Origin: Pterobdella sp. o SKG-2022
Lineage: Eukaryota; Annelida; Clitellata; Hirudinida; Piscicolidae
DNA: 64,000 nucleotides
Direction: 5' to 3'
Assembly: GCA_964035795.1 (NCBI GenBank)
Contig: OZ038321.1
Coordinates: 26,967,959 to 27,031,958 of the forward strand
A model generated the notes under the pieces. The model made no database searches and had not been told where the DNA came from. It worked only from the letters and a program-made list of their open reading frames with translations. Positions 28,613-40,231 of this stretch are shown piece after piece. Both the position numbers and the translations under genes were made by a program. How positions within the stretch are numbered: position 1 is the first letter of the stretch; each line of letters opens with the position of its first letter.

Positions 28613-31479
28613 AAATTTGTAGTATAAACACAATATTTTAATCTGTTAATTTATGTTGATGTATGCAAGATTGTCTGCTAGATAAATGTTTATATAGTGA
28701 GAAAAACCTTTATCTGTAAATATGTATTGATATATTGTTGTATTTTGCAAGTTTTTTATTATTTATGGATATGTATTCAAATGAAAACACTTTAAAAAAA
28801 TTTATGGATGTGTAGATGAATAAATAAACAAAAACAAAAGAGTTGAACAGATAGATAGTCAAAGTAGCAACAGCTAAATAAGTATACCCAAGAAATTTTG
28901 TTGACGTATTGGTAGTGCAATATGAGTTTTTAATATTTTTTATTGTAAAATGGTGGAAAGATTTAGAAAATAAAATGTATTGCAAAACGATGCATATCGT
29001 GGCAGATTTATTGAGTATTCAGAGAGGAATGATTAATGAGAAGATAAGCAAAAATAGAATGAAAAAAAAATTTGAACAAAAATAGCTTTGAAAAAAGGCT
29101 CTGAAACAATTAAGTTATAAACACAGATGAATGTAAACAAAATGTAAGGGTGACAAAACAAAGGTGTAAATACGAATGAAAAAAGAAGAACGGAGAGATG
29201 TGCGGAATTATCCAACCAAAAAGCTTGGAAAAATTTTTTAAAATCTAGATTTTTTGCAAAAACATCAATCGGTTTGAATTATTCATTTAAATTAATTTAA
29301 ACTATAATGACATTCTACTTATCTTGCTTCAACACCTTTAGTGTGTGTTTCTGGAAAATCGATATTTTTACGGATTTTTGAATATTTCTAAAAATCTCGT
29401 CTAAATTTTATTTATGAGATAAAAATTAGTTTTCATTGCTTATGACAAAAAATAAATGTGCAAAAAGTTATTTCTACAAACTACAATAACCTAGTCTAAG
29501 ATCTATAAATTTAAATTACCATCCAAACAGCAACTGAATCATACTACATGGATATTTATTAGGTCATACATCGCCATCACCGGTCTAAATCCACTTCAGA
29601 AGACTTGCTTGAGGAATTAATGCCAATTATCCAAACGTGTACTTGGAGAGGCGGTTCCAAAAAAAATTATCACTTGAAAAATGTGAATCTAAGTAATGAT
29701 TGAACTGTTAAAAACGAAAAGAGATGATAATAAAAACAATGAAATTATAACTATTATAAAAAAAGTAATGATAAACAAAACATCAATATAAAAAACAATT
29801 ATTAAAAAAAGATCCAGAATAACAACAACAAAAATATTAGTTACAATAAAAACAATAGCAAGCATAAAAAGAATGTGTCCTATAAATGGATATATAACCA
29901 TAGATTGATGTCTTTTCATTTATTTCCATTTGTACATATATTTTTGTTGTTAATATTTTATCTCATTTTTTTTGTTTTGATTTCCATTTTGATTGAATCT
30001 TCTTTTGTTTTATAATTTTTGCCGCCATTTTCTTCCTTTTTGTATTGAAAAATGTTTTTTTATGGCATATAGTTTATCTTGAACAATTTTTAACATTTCG
30101 ACAAAAAAAATTTTGACTTCAATGAAATTTTCCCAAATAAAATTCTCGTTTTTTATATAATTTCTTGATGTGAAAATAATTTAATATTCAGATTCATTTA
30201 TTTTTCCAACCAACACACGCACAACCCGTAATATTATGGAATTTACTCAAAGTCCTCTTTTAATTAGAAGTAATAAACTCGTTTTGATCGATGCTTCATT
30301 TAAATATTGTATATTTCTGGAAATATTATTGAAATGAAGTTTAAAAATGAGGTCATTAAAACAAAGTATATATCTTTCTCGAAGGGCATTTTTAGATAGA
30401 TTTAATCTCTAGAGAAACAAAATGTTAATTTCAAATAAGTCCATTCACATCATAAAACATCGATGTTTTGTGATAACACGCAGTTTGGAATAAATTTTCC
30501 AAAAATCTAACTTTGTAGTAAAAATAGATAGAATAAAGTGAAAGTTGAAAATACAGAAAAATAAAAGATGGACGGTAAAGTTAATTTTAAGATTTGAAAT
30601 TTATTCCCATGGCAAAGAGATAGCAAAAAAAAAATAAATAATCAAAAAAATAAAATAAGAAAAACAAAATCTTATAAAAACTGCAGGGAACTGACAAAAT
30701 CTTCAAAGCTGCAAAAGTTCATAGGACTCACAATTTTTTGTTTTTATTATTATTTACTATTTTAAACGATAATTTAAATATATTATTTTTAAAATAGTTT
30801 TTTTTAGATTTTTTTTTTAAATTTAATTTTCAAATAAATTTTACTTTAAAAAAGTTTTAATTCAAAACTTCTCAAAAACTGAACACCTCTTTCAATCAAG
30901 TTCCATCAAAAAATGCCACCTAACCAGCCCGATTAATTCCAGAACATTCCATTTGCACCTGCAAATTCTTTGAAAGTTTCCAAACAACTCATCAAAAAGA
31001 ACCTCATCATTGACACTTTTTCTCGATCACCAAACTCAAAGGTATACTGGCGGAGTGAAATTTTTTAAGTATCTATAAAGATTCCACGTCATTTAGCGCT
31101 CAAAATTTTAAGTGGTAAAGTGATTTTCAAATAGTTTTGATTAAGTGTTTCTCCGCATACTTATTTTATTTTTCTTTACGACAAAAAAATTTTAAATTAT
31201 TTTTCATAAACCAATACCAGACTCAGAGAAGTTTTGTTGACCAATTGTGAACCTAAAATTCATAATTAATAAAATTCTTCCATGTTTTTGTTCAACTGAA
31301 GGTATTGTTTTTCTATATTTAAAACTCGGCATTAACACAATAAAGTTTGTACGATTAATGTTTCAAGCATAGTCACTTCAAAATTAAACTATCCATGTGA
31401 TTTCGATGTGATGACCATTCATAGTATCCAAGATGTTTCAAATTAAAATCCCGAAAGGGGATCAAATGTGATTGAAGCC

Positions 31480-32748
31480 TCAGACAAAGGAATTGGATAG
31501 GGTGGCGATTTTGGCTGAGTTGACAGACCTGTTGAGTGGGGATGTTTGTTTGGGGCTGGATGATGACGTGAGTTGTTTGTTACACGAATGAGTTGCTGCG
31601 CTTGATGCATGGTCTATCACAACTTTTGGGAGCTGATAGTTATTTTGTTTCGAGTTCCTCCATTTGTCATTATTGATTGTTGTTTTACTCTTCATGCTGA
31701 TGTTTTTCAATCTAACTTCTGTTAGTTTTATTTTTACTTCTCGTAAATCTTGCCTTAATCTCTCGTTGAGCCAGCAATACAACACAGGGTTGGTGCAAAC
31801 AGATAAAAGAATGAGACCTTTGAAAGAGAGGTCCAGAAGGCTCATGTGGTGGGCAGCTAGAAGGGTGGGGTGAAGCTCGAACACCAAACTGAAGATGTTC
31901 CATGGAGTCCAACAAAGTGTGAAGTTCAAAACGATGAAAAATATTATTTTAAATGTTTTTATGTTCTTTTTTTCAAAAATTTTTGCGCTTTGAGTTGTTC
32001 TGTTTTTTAGTCGCAAAAGAATTTTAGCATAGAGAAAACAAGTGATAATTAAAGGAAGGGCACACAAAAAACAAAAAGTGACACAACTATAGAGGTATCT
32101 AAGATGAGTAGTTTCCCATTCCTCTACACAGTACACGTTGGTGAAGTTTAAAATGGAAACACGTTCAATTCGAGAGTTGTGAATCACAGGAGTAGCCATC
32201 AAAACTGAAAACAAACCGATAGAAATGAGGGAACAAACTGAGGTTCTGAGAGAAATGTGCGCTTTGAATGGGTGGAGCACTAAACAAAATCGATCAATGG
32301 CGATAAAACACACACAAGAAGTTGAAAGGAACATGGGCAGGGCGTATGAAATGTGAATAAGTTTGCAAAGTAGAGATCCAAACTTCCACTGGAGTGTGAG
32401 CTGGTAGTGTAGTTGAATAGGCACACATAAACACAAGCACAAATCCGAAGAAGCCAGAGCTATCACAAAAATCAGAGATGTTTGCTTATTTTTATGAAAA
32501 GTTTTGATAGCAATGAAGATTACTGTAGAATTACTGATGAATCCCAAAAATATGAAAATGATGTGGATGGTTATGATGATGATCCTTGTCAAAGGTTCTT
32601 GTAGAATGTTGTAGTCATTCAAATTGAAGAGATGAAATTCGTTGTTGGTGTTGTTACTGAGCTGAGTGTTGTCAAATGTGGCGTTGACTAGGGTGCCCAA
32701 GAAGACTTGCTGAGTCGTTAAGCTAACCATTTTCAAGTGTTTATTCAA
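31480..32748 (-). CDS. Class A (rhodopsin-like) GPCR, neuropeptide-receptor type
   Basis: Intronless 422-residue receptor on the plasma membrane. Extracellular N-terminus of about 50 residues with N-glycosylation sequons (NAT, NNT). TM1 about 55-82, TM2 92-113 with LASSD, TM3 127-150 preceded by Cys128, TM4 171-188, TM5 219-241, TM6 266-290 with CWTP (279-282), and TM7 308-326 with NPVLY (320-324). Cys207 in loop 2 is the expected partner of Cys128. The TM3 end reads IDRF, a variant of DRY, followed by VLHPF. After NPxxY comes YCWLNERLRQDL. Together these recall NPY/NPF/short-NPF or tachykinin-like peptide receptors. The ligand cannot be named from sequence alone. The 70-residue tail is Ser/Thr/Asn-rich. 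It is flanked by kilobases without exons and may be a retrogene-like single-exon gene. Confidence 0.92.
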   Translation of the reverse strand: MNKHLKMVSLTTQQVFLGTLVNATFDNTQLSNNTNNEFHLFNLNDYNILQEPLTRIIIITIHIIFIFLGFISNSTVIFIAIKTFHKNKQTSLIFVIALASSDLCLCLCVPIQLHYQLTLQWKFGSLLCKLIHISYALPMFLSTSCVCFIAIDRFCLVLHPFKAHISLRTSVCSLISIGLFSVLMATPVIHNSRIERVSILNFTNVYCVEEWETTHLRYLYSCVTFCFLCALPLIITCFLYAKILLRLKNRTTQSAKIFEKKNIKTFKIIFFIVLNFTLCWTPWNIFSLVFELHPTLLAAHHMSLLDLSFKGLILLSVCTNPVLYCWLNERLRQDLREVKIKLTEVRLKNISMKSKTTINNDKWRNSKQNNYQLPKVVIDHASSAATHSCNKQLTSSSSPKQTSPLNRSVNSAKIATLSNSFV

Positions 32749-35700
32749 ACATGCTTTGAAGATAGTTTTAATTTGAAATCAAAAGTTTCCAATAAAAATC
32801 GTTCTATTTTTGCTTATAGAAATGCGATTGAAATTGCAAGCTTGTTTGCTTTATAAGTCTTGAGACAGATGCATGCATTCATGTCGTCCTCCCTCGCAAC
32901 ATATTTACCGTTCAACTTAGATCTGAAGAAATTTCTCGAAAACGTGTCTACAAAAGCTTATTATTATTTCAACAATATTCATTGGTTTCTTAAGAATTCG
33001 AAAAATTTTTATTTGAGTGATTCCATATAAGATTGCGTGTTTGTAATTTATAAAATTCTGAACGTGTCAATTGTTTTCCTTTTGAAACGTTGAAGCAAGT
33101 TTTTGATAATAATTTAAAAAAAAAATTTAATACATAATTTTTATTATTTTCAAAATAAATTTGTTTAATGCAGCATACCGAATAGATTTTGCTGTAAATC
33201 GCTGGTACAAAACATTTTGGATGGAATTCACATTTAATCCTCTTAAGCTTTTCTGATGAAAATCGTGAGAATATTTAATTTTTAACAAAATTATACACCA
33301 GTTCAAACTTTTTCAAATATTTTGGTACCATACCAGCTGAGATATCTAAAACACACATAGACACAAGTACACAGCATCACCAGTTCCTCTCGTAAGCACA
33401 CCCACAATTAGCAATATCAAATCGCGTCTTCTCATAAATTCATACTCTTGAATGAGCGTGACATAATAGACTCAATCATTATATCGATAAGTTATACTAC
33501 ACCATAACATCATCTCAAAAAATCTTCCCATCTCTCTGGTTCACGAAGAGTGGTCTATATTTACAAAATGCTTGAAATAAAAATCAACTTTTGAAAGGTT
33601 ACATAAATCAAGAATTATTAGTTTCAGAAGGTTTCTCATATAACTCAAAACGAGGATTTAATGAGCCTTATCTGCTAAGCGATTAAATCACTTTTTAACA
33701 TTAATAAATTTGAATTTATGCTTGGTAATCTAAAAATAAATTCATAAATCAAAACAGTTTGCACGCCCGGCAGAAATTTTTCATAGATTTTAGTCATAAA
33801 ACAGCTAAATATCCAAGGTACATATGCACATGGAAACATGATGAATGATTTTGAATTATTGGTGCATGTGTATGAAGAAGCATTTAATGATACATTCCGC
33901 TTTAAGAATAGGGGATGAAGAAGGCTTGCCATTGCTTCTTCGATTCTTATATGTTGATGATTATATTAGATAGAACTCTTTTGAAACAATTTCGTATAAA
34001 AAGTTCGACTATTTTTGTGAAAAGTTGAAAATTTGTTGAAATAACTTTTAAGTATTTTAGGCTCTAAATATAATGTTCCCAGTTTTCTGATAGAGAACAA
34101 TAAAAATATTTTACAATCAAAATTATGTTTAAAAATAGTTTAATCTACTTTTAATAAAATTTCAATTTTCATATGAAATTTCAAATAGTTGTGAAAACGA
34201 AAATCTCGAAGCTTTTCGTAAGCTGAACTTATCAATTTTTTTTGAATACTTGGTGTTTGTTTCCCACAAAATTACTTCTGGTTAAGCTGTTTCTTTCTCA
34301 TTTGTAAACTACATTATCAAGTTTTTCCTAAAGTTTTCAATGTTAAATTTTTGAAATTATAAAAAAATAATTTTTATAGGTTTGATACGGTAATAGAATT
34401 TCGGTAAGATTTGCCATCAATAATGCATTTTCGACAGGTCACCCTGCTACGTCACCTTTGAGGATTTTGTGAATTTAAATTTCCGAATTGAAAAATTCAT
34501 TTAGAAATAAAATTAATCGAATTATTTTGAAAATTTTTTTTCAATAAATTAATTAGTTTTATTGTTTTGGAAAAATGAATGATTGATCGATAATACGGAG
34601 AAAAGACAGTTTTTATTTAGATCAATCGCCTAAAAATTAAAGAAATAATGCATAACTTCAAACAAGGAGAAAGCTGTTTTAAAGTAGAAAAAATTCATAT
34701 CAGTGTAAATATATAACCATAAAATGAAATTATAAGTTTTGATGAACCAGCGAGCTTCTCAATACACACAAAGTCTGAACATGTTAGTACTAGGTTTTTG
34801 AGCAGATTTTCCAGCTCCCTCTTCCCTGGAAGGTCTGTTTGAGTCTGCAGAGCGGCAAAAATCTTTGATGAAAAATTCGACACCAAAATAGTTATTTTTA
34901 CAACCAAGTTACTTTTCCGCAAGAGTAAGAAGAAAACTCAGGCTCCCTGATGGCTGGCAGTTCATACCTTAAGCATATAGTTTCAAGGGATAACTTAATT
35001 GAGTTCACCTGATAATTAAAGTAAGGATTGCACCTTTGTAGAGTTTTTTTTTAAGTCATTGTCTCATTATTTCAAAGTTAATTAAAGTTTCTTTTGAAAA
35101 ACCTCTGTGTTTTTTGTTTGATAATTTTTTATTTAAATTTAAGTGAAAAGCTTATTATATAAATTTATTTTAAAAATACTGGAAACTTTATTTTGAAGTT
35201 TAAAACAAAAATCTAAGTTTCATTATTTTAAAATATTTATAAGTAATCTAATATTTTCAGAATATTTTTTTCATGAACTTATTTAATTATTTGTTTTATA
35301 ATTATGAATTAACGTCATTATATTTTTGGCTTTTCAAACCGCAATTAGCATCATTCCTCAATATTACACGGACCTCATTTTTTTTATTATATTTGATCCG
35401 CTATTTCATTTTTTATCTTAACGTTTTTTTTTCTTTTATGACACGTTCTCTTTTTTCACTTTTTTGTTTATTTTTTTTTCCACCAAGTCTTTTTATTTTG
35501 CTTTTTTCGTCTTCCGTCGTATCTATACAATTTTTCACCATCATCCATTTTCTCTACTGCCATTGAATCTGAAATTTTTAAGAATTTAATAAAATAATTA
35601 AAATAAATTTTAAAATTTATTCAATTAACTATGAAAAAGTTTATTTTTAAATTTTGACTGACTTGAAAAATATGTTGAAGTACTCAGGGTAGAACCATTG

Positions 35701-37860
35701 GAACTGTAGAAAGTGGTTGTTTCCAACAAGCATTTGAAGATATAAAATACATCAATCCATCAACCTCTTTAGAAATCAATTGTGTTACAAATTTATGCTG
35801 CTTTCCCAAAAAAAAGTATTGTTGAGAATCTTTCTATTTTTAAACAAAATCCATAAATATAATAGGCAAAAGAAAGCCATAAACTAAACTTTACAACTCT
35901 TTTTCGCATCTTCTTTGTGGCTTTTTGACGTATGTGAGCGATAAAAATTTAAATTATATAAAGATACCACTAAACTTTTCCCTACATAGAAAAACTATCA
36001 ATCAACTTGGATAACGCAGGCCTTTCATGTTACTACAAAAGCACATTGGTTGCTTTAATGGTAGAACTGTTCAAAAAGCTAACATGACACATGGCAAAGA
36101 ATCATAGTGCATGAAATCGTTTTAGTTGCAATCTTTGTAAATAATCGAAGCGAAATGCAAACAGACATAAGAAAGAAAAGTGATGGGAAGCCTTGGATAG
36201 ATAAAATATGGACACAAAACCAGTCTATAGCAAATATTACAGATGAAAACAGAGAAAAGCCTTCGAAATCGTTTCAATATAACATTATTCATTGCTTTGA
36301 ACGCAACTTTTGTTTGAATAACTCAATATTTCTTGAATTTCAAATAAAAATAACCTGGGATATATAGTAAATGGTGCATAATAACTGATAGAGTTTAGCG
36401 TAAGTAAAACTTGGAGACTTTCAATAACTTTTGAAATTTTTTCAAACTCAATGATAGATTAAATATTAATATCACTTATATATTAATTTCTTACAAAACT
36501 CTAATGCAAAGACAATCAACCTCAACCAACGTAGTTGGCGAAATACCTACTAAATATGCGAATTCCCAAAACTGGGGAAGATCGAACAAAGGGAATATGC
36601 GGATTGAAATTATTCATAGTACTATTACAACTCTAAATGATTTATAAGAATGGGTGATGCGTTTCCTAGAAAACAGGCCCCTCTATCTACCATCATCAAA
36701 ACATCTTTATAAACGATAATAGAGTGACTTGAAGTTTAAGAATCTCATCAAAAACTTAGCAAGAGGATGAATTTATGTTTTGAGATTGGTGAAAAACAAA
36801 ATTGGTTGGCAGCATACATAATTGAAAAATGACACCTATGATTTGATATGTAAGAGGCTTACAGAATGGAGTAAAAGCTTTAACACTTCGCCAACTTAAA
36901 ATTTGAGGAAGATTATTCAAAAAATTAACATTTTATACACTTGCATTGAAATTTTTAGACTTTTAGTATAAAAGCCAAGGCATTTAATAGTTTTACTCTG
37001 CTTCGATGAGTGATATGGAAGTGGAAAAAATGGAGCTGGAAGCTAAAAGCTCTTTGGGTGCCTAATCTATCTCTGTTGAAAGCTTTCCTAATTAAACTTT
37101 TACCAGGCACACGAGGAAAAATTATCTTAAAAAAAATTGAGTTTATTAAAGATAAAATTATTAGAAACTGGTAAAAAAATATAAGAAAAAAAGTCGTAGG
37201 ATAGATTAAAAAATGATATGAAGTATACAACACCAAAGCAATAAAACCTTCAGAAACCTGATTGAAGTCACACAACAAACTGAGTCTCACAATCCAAATT
37301 AGTCTTTTCTGCTATCGTTCCCCATGGAATTTTTCGAAGATTATTTGGGCGAATTATCATGATTTTCAAAAAGTTCTAGTGGAGTTATATAAAGATTTGA
37401 AAACGCTTCAAAATAAAAAAAAATCGATTTAGTTATTTGATAGTGTGTTATTAGAAATGAATAAGACCGTAAACCGATCAAGACAACTGTTGCAACTTTC
37501 TTGAAGGTTTTACACGTCTTTAAACTCAGTTAAAACAACTTATGTCGATTTGATTGAAACTTTTTATGAGAATTAAAAAAAAGCATTGAAATCAATAGTA
37601 AGGTAGAACTATATTTAAACATATTTAATATTTATTGGAAGGAATGTAAAAATATGTTTGCAAATGAATTAATATCCTTCAACACACCATTGGAAAGACA
37701 AACTGTCGTGAAATATGGGTCTATATACATTTCAATGATCGATGATAAAAATTTTGATTCAACGCAATCTCATCAGGTAGTTGTTATGAAAATCCACGAG
37801 ATATGAAAAAAACATGGAAAAAATTCCATTGAAGATAGGTAGTCCAAAAAAGTTCAATAA
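32749..37860. other. Gene-poor, AT-rich interval
   Basis: Upstream flank of the GPCR and sequence beyond it. No supported exons or RNA genes. The only recognisable item is a single foldback-arm-like sequence near 34150-34230. The GPCR promoter presumably lies just above 32748, but no motif stands out. Confidence 0.55.
34155..34235 (+). repeat. Diverged half-copy of the foldback arm
   Basis: The run tttcatatgaaatttc followed by gaagcttttcgtaagctgaa and cttatca resembles the left arm of the hairpin at 17213-17396 (catatgaaaac, gaagcttttcgtaagatgag). There is no facing second arm, so this is probably a decayed or half element. Confidence 0.4.
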
Positions 37861-38030
37861 TAATGTAATGCGATATTCGTAAATCGCTGCTCCTTGTAAA
37901 TCAAGGCGCTTTCTAAAAACTTAATATAGCAAAAACAATTCAGAGAAAATGCTAATTGTCGACTCACGTGGGATCGAACCCGGTAACTATATAGTTACTC
38001 TAACGCTCTACCAGCTGAGCCAACCTATAA
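37861..38030 (-). repeat. tRNA-derived SINE copy
   Basis: On the minus strand: ggctcagctggtagagcg (A box), then ccgggttcgatcccacg (B box), followed by the family body and a gcgcctt / agcagcg tail. The head is the least decayed of the set. The anticodon arm differs from the copies at 39871 and 43771. Confidence 0.75.
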
Positions 38031-38235
38031 TATTCTTCAAATACAATAAAATAGAACAAAGCAATGACAAAGTTGACATTATGACTGGACAAATAAGTCG
38101 ATAAGAGAGCATTGAGAATGTGAAACCGATCTGAAAATTGAACATCTAAGCAAACCCTGAGGCTCTATGACTGAAACTCGTTAACAAAAATTTGGTTTGA
38201 CTGTGTGTTGGAAATGACTACAATGAGTTTATAAT

Positions 38236-38387
38236 AGTAACGTAATGCGGTATTTATAAAGCGCTTTTCCTTATTACAAATTTAATGTAGTGAAAACACA
38301 CTGTGGAACAGGTGCCAATTGTCAGCCCACGCAGGATCGAATCTGATAACTTTACATCTCTACCTCTGAGCTATACGGACCGACAAT
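38236..38387 (-). repeat. tRNA-derived SINE copy
   Basis: Minus-strand copy about 200 bp from the previous one: tatagctcagaggtagag, a B-box-like cagattcgatcctgcg, then gcacctgttccacagtgtg and a tail with gcgctttataaatac. It is nearly full length and in the same orientation as its neighbour. Confidence 0.75.
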
Positions 38388-38677
38388 ATATTACATACTA
38401 TAAAGTTTCAAAGCTTTTTCACAAAATGTTTTGATTATAAAAGCAGTATACAAAATAAGTGATAGTCTGAGCACCAAATGGCCCTATGATTGAACACTGT
38501 ATGCTTCAGTTGAATGTATCTTTGGGCTCATCATACTTATGTTAGCGCTTATTGGTTGAATAAAGCAAACTATCAACAAATCAAAAAATTAGTCAACCAA
38601 GCGAACATGCAATCAAATCAATAACATTGGTAACTGATTATTTTTAATACCAGATTTTTTTAATACATAAGACAAAA

Positions 38678-40196
38678 TCAGCTGTGATTACCGAGAAAAG
38701 TAACACCATTATTTTCATAAATATCATTATTACCCACTAAATCTTTGAGTTCAATCACCCCATCACTATCCCTAACGACAAATTTACTCCCGCAGTCCAG
38801 AGAACCACTCTTATTTAAAGAAATCAAAGAACTACTAAGACTAATAAGGCCGAAGTTGTGCAAGTTTTCAATTGACCTGGCTGTCAACAGATGGGACTGC
38901 TCCTGGAAACCACCCCCACACATCATTATTATGGGCTTTTTGTGGCTTAAAGCCTTCATGAAAACCATCTGATCTCGTTCTATCAGTGTCTGTAAAGGTT
39001 TGTTGAGGATGGGTCATTGACTGAATATTTGAAGCATAACTACGCTCAAAAAAAGTAAAACTGTTTTTTCAGTGAAATAGAGAAAAAAAAGATTGTAACC
39101 TGCGCACTGACATCCACATCTACCGCAGCCACGTACAACACTACACCAGCATCAAAGCTGCTGAAACTCTCATCAAGCTTCCTGTCGGAATTTTAAATTA
39201 TCCATCTTGTTTTATTTTTATTCCTTAAATCAAATTAATCAAAAATTAAAAACAAAGAAAAGATTACAACAATTACTAGTATTTTTTAAAAACTATTATC
39301 CCTATTATTATTACTAATAGTGTTATTATTATTATTATTGTAACCTGCGCACAAGCTGCAGGTACTCCTCTCCACTGCATCCCTCACTGATCAGGGCCTT
39401 GATTGAAACACCCCCTATGTCAAGAATAATTCTCTCAAACAAAACTAATATTTGTAATGAAAATGTTACTGCTACTGTTATATTAATAATAAAAGATCAT
39501 AAGTCAAAGTTCCTAATAATAATTAACAAAAAAAAAAAAGTATGCAACAATTATACTGAGTTGATGGTGATGAAATTGAAAGAAACCTAACTTATAGCGT
39601 AACCATCGAAAGGGTAAGAGTTGTGGCAGAAGATGTCACATATATGCACTTCTTTGTGCCCCATAAAGCGACGACTCGGTCCGTTGCACTGTGGGGTGTA
39701 GCAGTAAGTATAAGTAAGCTTAAATTTTGAACAATATGGTTGAGACTTATTTTTCAATTTTATTGGTGCTTGAAGAATGCATGTCGATATTTTCAAAAAG
39801 CTTCGATCCATACGAACAAAGCTATTGTATTTCAAAACTGTTACACTAAATAGACATTCGGGAAGTCATGTCGGCCCACATAGCTCAGTGGTAGAGCATT
39901 AGACTAATTATCTAAAATTATCGGGTTCAATCTCGCGCGGACCGACTATTAGCACCTGTTCCACAATGTGTTTTCACTACATTAAATTTGTAGCAAGCGC
40001 TTTGATCTATAAGGAAAAGCGCTTTATAAAAACCCCATTAGATTAAAATACAATGGGTTGATAACAATATAATTATTATGAATACGTCATTACCTGTTGT
40101 TTACCAAGATCAACAATGATGACCTTCATTCCCTTGTTCAGAAAGAACATCGTGCACAGGCTTACGTCGTCATAGGCGCTGTAAGATCCTGTGAGG

Positions 40197-40231
<35 letters not shown>

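Larger units (their letters stand above)
18090..31479. other. Gene-poor, AT-rich interval
   Basis: About 13 kb between BTAF1 and the GPCR with no exon set that I can support on either strand. The open frames here are short and compositionally biased. It contains the SINE copies near 27.6 and 28.5 kb, a 21-bp minisatellite at 27.8 kb and one copy of a dispersed repeat at 26.3 kb. A slightly more coding-like patch at about 22680-22800 could not be matched to any family. Confidence 0.6.

Noticed and set aside
36107..36367. 86-codon open frame in the GPCR upstream region
   Set aside because: AT-driven composition, no homology, no splice context.
37940..38030. Functional tRNA gene
   Set aside because: A and B boxes are present, but the acceptor and anticodon stems are imperfect and the sequence continues into a SINE body shared with other copies.
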